Source: Chlorobiota bacterium
GTDB lineage: Bacteria; Bacteroidota; Ignavibacteria; OLB7
Length of the DNA: 64,000 nucleotides
Assembly: GCA_016710285.1 (NCBI GenBank)
Contig: JADJXR010000001.1
Coordinates: 1,302,001-1,366,000, forward strand
Reading direction: 5' to 3'
A model generated the notes under the pieces. It had not been told where the DNA came from. It saw only the letters and a list, made by a program, of their open reading frames with translations, and did not search any database. Both the position numbers and the translations under genes were made by a program. This document shows positions 18,301 through 27,300 of the stretch, piece after piece; position 1 is the first letter of the stretch; each line of letters opens with the position of its first letter.

Positions 18301-18474
18301 TTCAAAGATGGGCGATTGCGGACCTTGCTTGGTTGGTATTGCCTGAATATCAGGGGTGAAAATCCGCCTCCCTTTTCTGATGTCCTGATAATTCAATGAG
18401 CCATCTGTGTCGGTTGCATAGTGGAGCAACGGTTCATGGTAGGGGCTATTTAGTATTGGGTTTTCTGAGTTCAT
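15373..18474 (-). CDS. res: Type III restriction endonuclease subunit (Res), DEAD/DEAH helicase
   Basis: 1033 residues, normal for Res. Walker A ATGTGKT is at 171-177, the DEAH box at 315-318 (LLILNDEAHHCY), and helicase motifs V/VI lie in MLTEGWDANTVTH and EQVAGRALRR. The C-terminal nuclease-like region has YFTDFIARV (from about 954) and LMIEITGMN (about 973-980). The family PD-ExK lysine would fall at T977, so the motif is non-canonical, as in some related helicase-nucleases. Res moves along or signals through DNA by ATP hydrolysis and cuts when two unmodified sites interact. Gene order here is res first and mod last, the reverse of the usual mod-res. AT-richer than its neighbours, consistent with transfer. 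No clear Shine-Dalgarno; the 156 bp upstream must hold the promoter. Confidence 0.92.
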   Translation of the reverse strand: MNSENPILNSPYHEPLLHYATDTDGSLNYQDIRKGRRIFTPDIQAIPTKQGPQSPIFEVNDFAAEYGEHLINLCRKEVVKWRIGATTKEPYSGTTRVTKELLLYWFENPERHAVKKLFYAQREAIETAIWLNEVAGKSNAGQNILNKIRDGQKTVSDKSEDQLPRLAFKMATGTGKTVVMGCLILYHYFNRQEYRNDTRFADYFLIVAPGVTIKDRLGVLFVDTKNKHNREDYYFQRGLVPQSLEHRLENLNARLIITNYHAFEPKILQGNKKSPFDGKIDAEGKRQITKEDFSQVIRRILGKFKKDSRLLILNDEAHHCYLPKSSGKTEDNEEADENARAAVWFTGLKEISLRYKTQCIYDLSATPYYLQGSGYTPYSLFPWVVSDFGLIEAIESGLVKIPFLPQSDNTQEIDQAKLQDIYSHVKDELPRKGQRKKKSEAKEEGKQLKEAPPRLPVLVKGALDQFYNHYKDYFDGQRKQNEEKRNLFSAPPVFIVVCNNTSVSKEVYKYIAGYEFENEDGELVTIPGAKDLFSNYDPVTQKALKRPPTLLIDSDALEESDQINDEFKKIFASEIEEFKKDYARVYGQGSADLITDAQILREVVNTVGKQGKLGAHIRCVVSVSMLTEGWDANTVTHIMGLRKFGSQLLCEQVAGRALRRMNYFLQGYDKDGNPTSDKRKVVMEKFPPEYAHIIGVPFKMFKGGATPPVPPPVELTHVYAMPERQQEHEITFPNVVGYRIENAGNELEYNYSNVENFEVPCFNFPLQTTMGSAFLPKEEKLEVQSVFEKRKQEIIFLLTKALINYHFSDDDQNPKFQYFGKLKKIVEYWYDNKVILLGEKDEKYKKLLYFFDPKEVVDHIRRGINPHINTAEFIRPVFNYYNKFSSTKYVNGSTTKPVYPTQKSHVNCVVADTETWEQIAAKTLEELPQVETYVKNAFLGFAIPYVKEGKDKQYFTDFIARVKCSDGSVKNLMIEITGMNTDKEEKKWFVENRWLPAVNAMKDKYQYPEWHFIEIANDIRDIKNQLADKIASI

Positions 18475-18630
18475 GTTGTTTTACTATTCAAAAGCCAAAG
18501 CCGTACCCTGCCCAAAGCATAGCTTTGAAGCAGGATGCGGCCTGAAGCTCTTGCAGTTTCTGAAGGGTTAGGAATTTCTTTGTTGCTCCATTCAACGCCC
18601 CCCCTGCAAACCACCGATCCCCCCCCCACT

Positions 18631-21600
18631 TTATCTGCTCACCACAATCTCACCCCCATCCACTGCTTCGCCGGAGCGGAGTTGGACGAAGTAGATGCCG
18701 GAGCGGAGGGCCGAAATATCTATCACCATCTGGCCATTGCCGGCGTTCATTGCCTGCTGCCCGCTTCGCGTTACTTCGCGACCAAGCCTGTCGAAAATTA
18801 TGGCTTGGGTGGGGGCTGCTGCGGGAAGGGTGAAATCGAGCGCGGCGATTTCGGCGTTGTTCATCACCGCCATTTTCAGCGCGCCACTAATCCGGCGGCG
18901 GGCATCAAGCAGACGGTCCTCCAAGTAGCACATGCTGTCAATGCGGAAGGTGCCGGGGTTGATGATCCCCACTTTCGGATTTCCATCGGCCATCCGCGCT
19001 GCGGTGATTGTCAGCGGCGTGCTGATGGCGTTCCCCAGCAGTGCACGGAACCGAAGCCGCGTCAGCAGGCTGTTCGGCGTGGCGTTGCTGATTGGCGTGG
19101 CCCCGGTCATCGTGTACGTGGTCAGCGCGCCCGACTCGTTCGGCAGATAGACGCTGCTGATTGCCGCGTTGGCCAGCGGAACCGCAACGGCGGCATCGCT
19201 CCGGACCGGAGGGTCCAGCGGGAAGAGCAAGGTTTTGTTGTAGCCCAACGTGAAGGTGAGGTCGCGGACATCATAATGGTCGGGGATGGAGTCCATTAGG
19301 AAGATGGGATACTCGAACGTGCTTCCCGGGCGCGCCACCACCGAGTCGCGAATGGCAATCACCACGCTGTCGTATCCAACGCCGCGGAACTGTAGCGTGT
19401 CGGGGGTGCGGCAGCTGTTGTACGGCATTGGCAACGATGCCGACTGCACCCGCAACCGCGTTGGAGCAAAGCAGGCGCTGATGGTGGATGATCCCCCCGG
19501 AGGAATCGCTGGAAATGGAGTTTGTGCCTGGATGGAAAACCCTCCAACCGCTGCCGGGAATCCGGCAAACTGCAGCGGCGCGTCGCCGTTGTTCGTAAGG
19601 GTGATTTGGCGGCACACCGAACGCCCAATGCGAACCGAATCGAAGTCAATAGTTATTGGATTGATCGTCAACAGCGGCGCAACCGCGCGCCCACGGATCA
19701 GATAGGTCCCCGGGATGCTGCGGCTAAGCTGCTGGGCAATGGTGAGATAAATCTGCACCAACGTGTCGGGGTTGTTCGTGAAGAAACTGCTCCCCCCGGT
19801 GCGGTTGGCCATCTGCTGCAAGGTGTTGATTCCGTTTGCAGTCAGTCCACTCCCCAAACCGATAGTGAAGATTCGGACGTTGTTCTGCGAGCGGGCAACA
19901 ATCGCGTCAATCCGGTTTTGCAGGAATCCCCCTTCGTCATCCCCGTCCGAGAGGATCACAATCACGCGGCGGCCCGGAAGGTTCCGTTGCAGCACCCGAT
20001 TCAGTGCCGTATCCACCGCGTCGTACAGCCTTGTTCCCCCATTTGCCGCGTTTGGCACGCGGGCTTGCAGCAACGCTCCGTTGGTGGTGAAATCTTGCGC
20101 CACCAGCACCCCCGACGAGAAGTTGACAATCCCCGCCTCATCAACAACACCACGTGCGGGGTCGTTCACCAGATTATCCAAGAAGACCCGCCCGCCAGCG
20201 TTGGCCGCCGTGATCCGGCTGACCCCCGTTCCAGTTGCGATCGTCATGCTCCCGCTGGTGTCGAACACCATCATAATGGAAAGTGAAACGCGGTTATCGG
20301 CAATGTAGGCGATTCGTTGGGAGTCAATCCGCGGCGCAAACGTTGGGCTGTAGCAAACCTGCACCACTTGCGATTGGTTTGGCTGCAACGTCAGCGGAAG
20401 GTTCAGCGGGGTGGTGGCGGCAACCGCAAACGGGGCAAGGATTTGATCCATTTGCGTGATCGTCAGCGGCGCGTTCCCGATGTTTTGGAACGTCAGGTTG
20501 CGGCATTTTTGGGTGCCGCACAGTGTGGTGTCGTAATCCAACGGGTCGGGGGTGATTTGCAGCACCGGGCCCAACGTCAGCTTTGGCGGCAACGCGCCAA
20601 CCCCGCTAAGCTGCACCGTCACGTTTTGCGTGGCCCCACAGGAGACGTAGCTGAAGTTGGCCGTGGCATTGCGGTTCCCTTCGGCATCGGGGGTGAAGCA
20701 GATCACCACATCGGCCGTTCCCCCAGGAGGGATCACCGCTGGCGGCGGAGTTTGGATGAAGAAGGGAAGATTCACACCGGTGATTGCCCCCGGCGACAAC
20801 GGTCCATCGCCATCGTTGCGGAGCGTGATCGTTTCGCAGCGGGTGTTGAAAATCTGCACCGTTCCGAACGAGACGTTGGTTCGCGAAGCCGAAAGGCTTG
20901 GCCCGGTTGCGCGCCCAACGAACATGAACGAATCCACCGAAGCGGCATCGTAGCGAACAAGGCCTTTGAAGGTATCGGCGCGCCCGGGAACGGTGGGGTT
21001 GTAGCAGACGTTGAAGCTCAGTTGCTCGTTCGGCTGAAGCGTCTGCGGGAAGTTGAAGGTTACGCCGGCATCAATCTCGAAAGTGCCGAAGAAGGCATCG
21101 GCCGATTGAATCGTCAGCGGGGTTTGACCAACGTTCCGGAAGATCAGCGTGCTGCATTTTTTTGTGCCGCACAGCGTGGTGTCGAAGTTCGTCAGGCGGT
21201 TGATAACGCTAAGCCCGCCGCTGGGGGCAATCGCGCTCAGGAACAACTCATCGAAAAAGGCATCGTTGCTGACCCCCGTGGAGCGGATAGCAATCAACCG
21301 CACCCGCAGAAATCGGGTTCCGGACGGCGGCGTAAACAACCCCGAAACCTGCTGCCAACCCGCAGTGGAAGCAACCGCACCGGGGTTGAACGCGCTCAGC
21401 ACGGTGGTGTTGGCGGCATCGCGGCACTGCACCACGATTTGGGCCGAGTCCGGCACCGCTTCCGGCAGCGATTGCACGCGGCCATCGAACACAAATCGCG
21501 TGGTGCCGGCATCAATCCCCGCAGCAAGCGTGGTGACATCAATATCCTGGCTGAGTTCGGAAAGAGGGGTGTTGCCAGCAAAGAAGTAATTGGTTCCGGC

Positions 21601-21783
21601 AAACGCAGGGATTGTGCTTGCCTCGGTCCAGGTTCGCGCCAGCGGTTGGATCCAGCCGGGGATGGAGTCGGCAATCATCGGCAATTCGGCACCGGGATTG
21701 ACGATCAAGTTTTGCGCGGGCAACGCTGCGGCAACGGCCACAAGCAACGCAAGAAGAGTGCAAAGCCTACGGGATAGTCTCAT
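18631..21783 (-). CDS. Secreted ASH/choice-of-anchor D protein with VWA domain and T9SS sorting domain
   Basis: 1050 residues. After the signal peptide MRLSRRLCTLLALLVAVAAA comes an N-terminal beta domain with NLIVNPGAELP, like DUF642-type carbohydrate-binding modules. ASH-like (choice-of-anchor D) units follow at about 190-290, 295-395 and 405-500, each with CxxxxxRNVGxxPLTI-type motifs. A VWA domain lies at about 500-690, with a MIDAS motif DTSGS at 508-512 and VIVILSDGDDEGG. At least one further ASH unit and a cohesin-like stretch follow (RDLTFTLGYNKTLL). The protein ends in a T9SS type A sorting domain (IIFDRLGREVTRSGQ, GIYFVQLRSGE). It is probably a surface adhesion or matrix protein; the ligand is unknown. 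A paralogue of the same plan is truncated at the right edge of the window (from 62235). Confidence 0.85.
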   Translation of the reverse strand: MRLSRRLCTLLALLVAVAAALPAQNLIVNPGAELPMIADSIPGWIQPLARTWTEASTIPAFAGTNYFFAGNTPLSELSQDIDVTTLAAGIDAGTTRFVFDGRVQSLPEAVPDSAQIVVQCRDAANTTVLSAFNPGAVASTAGWQQVSGLFTPPSGTRFLRVRLIAIRSTGVSNDAFFDELFLSAIAPSGGLSVINRLTNFDTTLCGTKKCSTLIFRNVGQTPLTIQSADAFFGTFEIDAGVTFNFPQTLQPNEQLSFNVCYNPTVPGRADTFKGLVRYDAASVDSFMFVGRATGPSLSASRTNVSFGTVQIFNTRCETITLRNDGDGPLSPGAITGVNLPFFIQTPPPAVIPPGGTADVVICFTPDAEGNRNATANFSYVSCGATQNVTVQLSGVGALPPKLTLGPVLQITPDPLDYDTTLCGTQKCRNLTFQNIGNAPLTITQMDQILAPFAVAATTPLNLPLTLQPNQSQVVQVCYSPTFAPRIDSQRIAYIADNRVSLSIMMVFDTSGSMTIATGTGVSRITAANAGGRVFLDNLVNDPARGVVDEAGIVNFSSGVLVAQDFTTNGALLQARVPNAANGGTRLYDAVDTALNRVLQRNLPGRRVIVILSDGDDEGGFLQNRIDAIVARSQNNVRIFTIGLGSGLTANGINTLQQMANRTGGSSFFTNNPDTLVQIYLTIAQQLSRSIPGTYLIRGRAVAPLLTINPITIDFDSVRIGRSVCRQITLTNNGDAPLQFAGFPAAVGGFSIQAQTPFPAIPPGGSSTISACFAPTRLRVQSASLPMPYNSCRTPDTLQFRGVGYDSVVIAIRDSVVARPGSTFEYPIFLMDSIPDHYDVRDLTFTLGYNKTLLFPLDPPVRSDAAVAVPLANAAISSVYLPNESGALTTYTMTGATPISNATPNSLLTRLRFRALLGNAISTPLTITAARMADGNPKVGIINPGTFRIDSMCYLEDRLLDARRRISGALKMAVMNNAEIAALDFTLPAAAPTQAIIFDRLGREVTRSGQQAMNAGNGQMVIDISALRSGIYFVQLRSGEAVDGGEIVVSR

Positions 21784-21935
21784 GGTTGGAATTGGTTTAG
21801 CCGGATAGAGAGTTCAGAAGAGATGCTTCCAAGCAAGATGCCGCAGAAATTAAGAAGAGTTTGGCGTTTGCAATCCCTGATTATTTCTTGGCTCCATCGG
21901 AAGCAGCCGCGCAATGATGAGTAGGTGATTAACGG

Positions 21936-23972
21936 CTACCGCACCACCATCACCCCCTCCGTTCTTTCCACCCCGTCCCCGGTGGCAACCACGCGGTAAT
22001 GCCCGGCGGGCAAGTCCCCAGTGGATAGCGGAAGAAGGATTGCCCCCGCGTTGTGGTGGCCATCGGCAAGCGTGCGGAGGGTCCGCCCAAGCGCGTCGTT
22101 CAGCGTCACCCGCAACCGCCCCGGTTCCCGCTGCCACAGCCGCACCACCCCGCCGTCGCCACTGACGATGTTCGGCGCGACGGATAGCTGAAGTTCTTCC
22201 CCTATCAACGCCGGCTCCACACCGCTTGCGTTTTGCGGCTCCAGCACGATGTGCGATGCCGTCAGCGGCGGCGCTTGGAAGGTGAACTCCGTTCCGTTGA
22301 TCTCCATCTCCGCCATTTTCTTCACCTCTGGTCCCGTTTGGTCAATCCCGTAGGCGGTCATCTTCCCCCACGGCTTGGCTGCGCCGGTGGCGATTGCCGC
22401 CAACAGCGGTTGCGTGCCGTTTTTGTTCAGCAGGATGATGTGAAGCCGCCCTTCCGGGTCCATCGAGGCGTACGCGGAGCTGTTTTGGATATCGCTGGTG
22501 GAGCACTCCACCCCCATCTCCCCGAAGGTTCCATTCTGGCCGTCGTAGTTGCGGAACAGCCGGAACGCTGCGGCGATGTAATCGCGCACGGGGCCGAAGT
22601 AGTGGGCCATTGCAACCCCTTCCTTCCCAAAAATCCCAAGCGCGTCGGCCTGGGCAATCGCTCCGGAGATATGATGCCGCCCGCCAAAACTGTACTCGGT
22701 GATTCCCAGCTTGGTGTCGGGATAGAAATCGGCGATTGATTGCTTCAGTTTGGGGAGCAGTTCCAGCGAGCGGCCATCGGTGAAGCCGTTCCCCTGCTTG
22801 GTGATCCAGCTTGATTCCACATACGTTGGGTCCCACAAACTGCGCGTTGCCTGCATCCGCTTCTCGTTGGTGGAAATCGCCTCGCCATCGGCGTAGTAGT
22901 GGATGGTGAAAACGTCCAGCAACCGCGTTCCGGCTTGATCCGAAGCGGCCTTCATGTTGGCCAAGTAGGCGTTCACCCACGTCATCCGGTTGTAGCGGTA
23001 TTCGTCGCCGGTGTTGTTGGTACGGAACGGCTCGATGTTGTAATTCCCCCAATCGCTGGGGGAATGGCTTTGGCCATCGTACACACTCCAAAAACTGTAG
23101 AACTCCGGGTATCCCCACATTGCCGGCCCGGTTACTTGGGCGTTCGGGTCCATGCGGCGGATGGTTTGGGCAAGGGCAATGTTTTTCTGCAGCAGATCGC
23201 CGCAGGTGGCAAGGTCCGTGTGCAGCCGTGGATGCGTCCCAAGCTCGCCGTTGGTTGGATAGTGGTGCCACAATCCTGGCTCGTTATCCAGCTCGTACAA
23301 GCCAATCCCTTGCGGCCCGGTGGAGGCTCCGTAGCGGTTCATCAGGAAGTTGATTTCCTCATCAACGTACATGGCATCGTCCTCCAGGTCCGGCGCAAGC
23401 GATAGCGTGACCGGCGACCCGGGTTTGTCGTTCACCACGCGCTTCCACCGTGCCGACGGAGCCGACTGGGCAGCGGAGACCGCGCCGTTTCCATCGCCCG
23501 CCACATAGCCCGCCCCGGGCAGCTGCAACAGCGATGCCGCGCCCACACTGATGGAGTGATCGTGGAACGTGGTCAGTGCCTTCCCCACGGAGTAGGGCGC
23601 GCTTCCTGCGCCGGCAATAAACGATTGGAAGCTGTTGTTGCTGTGCAGCGAAACTCCATTTTGGTCGCGGTCGTCGGCACCGGAGTTGCTGAAGCCGTTC
23701 TCGTAATTGTAGCTGGTCATCGTGTTTCCGCCAAGCCGCCGCGTGGTGATGTTCAGGCCCTGGGCCTGGTTCTCGATCCCAACCTTCCAATCGTTGGGGC
23801 TTTGCCATTCGGGGTCGTAGGTGTAGGCGTTGATGCCGTACACCAGCGGGCTGATGGGATGCGGGATACCATCGGCAGCGATGGTGATGGCCACATCAAT
23901 CGGTTGGGAAATGGCGGGGATGCGGCAAAGCATCAGGATTGCAATCATTGCAGCCGTTGCAGTTGTCTTCAT
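21936..23972 (-). CDS. Secreted glycoside hydrolase family 44 (endoglucanase/xyloglucanase) with T9SS sorting domain
   Basis: 678 residues. The signal peptide is followed by a GH44 catalytic domain (about 25-540). PLVYGINAY opens the barrel, TTRRLGGNTMTSYNYENGFS is the family signature, YELDNEPGLW carries the acid/base Glu, and LGITEYSFGG carries the nucleophile Glu. GH44 enzymes cleave beta-1,4-glucan chains such as carboxymethyl cellulose and xyloglucan. The end is a T9SS type A sorting domain (RVTLNDALGRTLRTL, DLPAGHYRVVATG, MVVR), so it is exported to the surface or medium. Four copies of a 14-bp repeat sit just upstream of the ATG. It is divergent from the subtilisin gene. Confidence 0.9.
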   Translation of the reverse strand: MKTTATAAMIAILMLCRIPAISQPIDVAITIAADGIPHPISPLVYGINAYTYDPEWQSPNDWKVGIENQAQGLNITTRRLGGNTMTSYNYENGFSNSGADDRDQNGVSLHSNNSFQSFIAGAGSAPYSVGKALTTFHDHSISVGAASLLQLPGAGYVAGDGNGAVSAAQSAPSARWKRVVNDKPGSPVTLSLAPDLEDDAMYVDEEINFLMNRYGASTGPQGIGLYELDNEPGLWHHYPTNGELGTHPRLHTDLATCGDLLQKNIALAQTIRRMDPNAQVTGPAMWGYPEFYSFWSVYDGQSHSPSDWGNYNIEPFRTNNTGDEYRYNRMTWVNAYLANMKAASDQAGTRLLDVFTIHYYADGEAISTNEKRMQATRSLWDPTYVESSWITKQGNGFTDGRSLELLPKLKQSIADFYPDTKLGITEYSFGGRHHISGAIAQADALGIFGKEGVAMAHYFGPVRDYIAAAFRLFRNYDGQNGTFGEMGVECSTSDIQNSSAYASMDPEGRLHIILLNKNGTQPLLAAIATGAAKPWGKMTAYGIDQTGPEVKKMAEMEINGTEFTFQAPPLTASHIVLEPQNASGVEPALIGEELQLSVAPNIVSGDGGVVRLWQREPGRLRVTLNDALGRTLRTLADGHHNAGAILLPLSTGDLPAGHYRVVATGDGVERTEGVMVVR

Positions 23973-23976
23973 GGTG

Positions 23977-24030
23977 TTGCTTGTTCAGTATTGCTTGTTC
24001 GGTGTTGCTTGTTCAGCGTTGCTTGTTCGG
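23977..24030 (-). repeat. Four 14-bp tandem repeats in the GH44 leader
   Basis: On the plus strand TTGCTTGTTC recurs at 23977, 23991, 24005 and 24019, each followed by four variable bases. On the coding strand this is GAACAAGCAA repeated every 14 bp, ending five bases before the ATG. The repeat would be in the 5' untranslated region or overlap the promoter. In the rest of the 335-bp divergent gap (23973-24307) I see no gene. Confidence 0.85.
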
Positions 24031-24307
24031 TTCGCGCCCGGGCGTTCTTGCCGGACCCTTCTAATCTACCGTTTGGCTCTGACGATTCGCCATTCTCCTC
24101 TTCTCATTTTTTGCTTTTGTTCCCCCGCCACGCGGAAATGCGTTTGCCATCCCCACAAAATTTGCAAGGTTATGGATTGCGGCGTGCGCCCCCCTTTGCC
24201 ACACGCAATCGCAAGCGGGGTGGCCCGCAGGATTTCTGTTTCCCATTGCCTGGCCATTCACTGCCGGGCCACGCACTGTTCTTCCCAAACTATCTACCCA
24301 TTGATCT

Positions 24308-27300
24308 ATGCGAACCTTTTCTACCCTTCCCTTGTTGCTGCTTTGCAGCATGGCGTATCTGGCCAACGCCCAGCAACGCCCAGCCGGAGTTCCACCGCTT
24401 CCCCAATCCGCCGCACCCGCGCCGCACTATCGCCCGGGGGTGGTGATTCTGAAGCTGAAGGCAAGCGTCCCGAACCGGCGGGGAACTCCATTGTTCGGCA
24501 TCCCTGCCATTGATGCGGCACTGCGCCAAGCTGGCGTAACCCAACGCCGCCCGCTTTATCCAATGGCCCCATACTCTCCGGCGGAATTTTTCTCCATCGC
24601 CACCAACCAATTCAGCAGGACCTACGTGGTGGAGTATGGAGGGCCAATCGCCCCGCAAACCCTTGCCGAGCAACTGCGCGAAACGGGGTTGGTGGAGTAC
24701 GCCGCCCCCTACCGCGCATTCCGCGTTGCCAACACGCCGAACGACCCACGGATTGGGGAACAATATTGGGTGGATCAGATCGAGGCCGAAGCCGCCTGGG
24801 CAATCACCACCGGCGACACCAGCATCGCCATTGGAATTATTGACAGCGGGGTGGAATGGAGCCATGAGGACCTGCGCGACAACATTGCCACCAACTGGGG
24901 GGAAAGCGGAACCGACGGAAGCGGAAAGGAGAAACAGACCAACGGCATTGATGACGACGGCAACGGATACGTTGATGATTTCTACGGCTGGGATTTTATC
25001 GGAAACCTGAGCCAGCAGGAGTTTGAAGACAGCCTGTTCAAACCGGACAACGACCCCCAGCCGCAGCAAACCCCGGATCTGCTTCCCCACGGGACCCTTG
25101 TTGCCGGATGCGCTTCGGCGGCAACGAACAACGGGCGCGGGATTGCCGGGCTTGGCTACCGCACCCGCTTGATCCTGACAAAATGCTCCCCCGATTCTTC
25201 CGGCAGGGAGCTGTACGAAGTCTATGATGCCATGCGGTACGCCGTGGACCGCGGGGCGCGAATCCTGAACCTGAGCTGGGGCGCGACCGAGCGGGAGCTG
25301 GCCCCCGGGGAGTTAGAAGCAATCACCGAAGCCGTTGACTATGCCCGAAGCAACAACGTGCTGGTGGTGGCCGCCGCCGGGAACGAGGGGTCGCTTCTTG
25401 AACGCTATCCATTTTATCCGGCATCGCTCCCGACGGTGCTATCGGTGGGGGCTTCCAACGCGGGCAACGCTGCGGCGGGGTTCAGCAATTATGGGACGGG
25501 GGTGACGCTGTTCGCCCCGGGCCAGGGGGTGCTTTCAACATCCAACGGCAACGAGTATGCGGCGGACAACGGAACCTCGCTGGCCGCGCCAATCGTTAGC
25601 GGCGCGGCGGCGTTGGTGATGGCGTTGCACCCCGACTGGACCCCGGAGCAAGTGATGATGCAGCTTCGCGTAACCGGCGACACGCTGCGAACCACACACC
25701 CCTACACCTACCGCCGATTGAACATCCGCCGGGCATTGGAGGCCAACCGCGACCTTACCGCCGCAACTGGAACCATTCCCGGAATCGCCATGTCCGGCTA
25801 CGCCTTGCACGGGAACGCCAGCGACACCATCCGCTCGGAAGCCGACCGCGTGAAGGTTCGGCTGACGCTGACGAACTGGCTTGCGCCGGCAAAGGCAATC
25901 CAGATTTCCCCCTGGTCCAGGTCCATGCTGCTGGCCGACCCGGTGACGATCCAAACAATGGGAACGAAGGAAACACAGCAGGTGGAGATTGTGGCACGGT
26001 TGAACCCCGAACACAACCTGTTCAGCGAAGGGAAATCGGTGCTGATTCTGGAGCTAACCAACGGCGAGGGCTACCGCGACGTTATCGGAATTCCCATCGA
26101 GGTTGATCTTCCCGGACTTCGGACCCAGCGGATCAATCAATCGGCTGGGAATGGCCGCGCTGTCATTGTTGGGGTGGCGGCTCCGTCGCGGCGTGAGGCG
26201 TGGGCGTTGGGGTTTGTGTCGCTGGGAAGCAATGGCTGGTTCTCCACCGCCGCCCGCACCACCGACGGGGAGACGTGGGAGCCGTTTGCACGGATTCCGG
26301 AAACCGAAAATCTTACCCTGCGTGCAATCCATGCCGTGGATTCCAACAATGCCGTGGTGGTGGGATATGGCCGCCCCGATGGCGAGCTGGAGTCGTTCCT
26401 GTTCCGCACCACTAATGGCGGGAAGGCATGGGAGAAGGTCCAGATAACAGCGGTGGGAGACGAGCCAACCCGCGTCTGGATGTTCGACGACAAGGAGGGA
26501 GTGGTTTGCGGGAAAAGCCGGAACGGAGCAAGCTCCGGCGTGGGCCGCACCACCGATGGCGGGGCCACATGGACCCCGGTGGCGCTTCCGGACCGATTGG
26601 AACGCCCCGAGGATGGAATCATGGCCACAGTGGGGAACACCATCTATCTCACCCGGGTTGGCCGCGACGCAGGATTGCAGCCGGACCTTACCCGCATCTA
26701 CCGCTCCGACGACCGCGGGCAAACGTGGCGCGTGGTGGATACGCTTCCCCAGCAAACGGAGGCCACCAGCATCGCGTTCACAACCGCCGAGGAAGGGATG
26801 ATTCAGCTAACCGACTACGGCAGCAACCAAGCGAACCCGCTGCAAGCCACCGTTGACGGCGGCAAGACGTGGCAGCCGCGCAGCGTCCCAATCGGCTACA
26901 CCCCTTCCCAGTTTTTGGCAATTCAGGATCATATCTATCTGGCCACACAAGGTCGTGGTCTTGAGCTTACCGGCGGGCTGTTCGCCAGCAGCACCGTGGG
27001 GGAAACGTGGGAGTATATCCCCATTCCAGCAGGGATCAATTTCTTGAATCTTGGCTACGGGTCGCAGATGGCTGGAGGAAGCGATGGCGAGGGGCGGACG
27101 CTGTGGCTGGCCCAATACACACTCTACCGCTACCGCCAGGCGAAGACATCGGCGGTTCCAATCCGGCAGGAGTTGGCGGAAGCGGAGGGAGCGGTTGCCA
27201 GCATGGCGGTTTCCCCAAATCCGGCATCGGGCGCGGCCACCGTGCGGTTCCAGCTTCGCCACCCGGCCAGCGTGCAGATAGCCCTGTTCGCCAGCAACGG

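Noticed and set aside
20317..21777. 486-codon frame on the plus strand
   Set aside because: Antisense to the VWA/ASH gene; composition is not protein-like.
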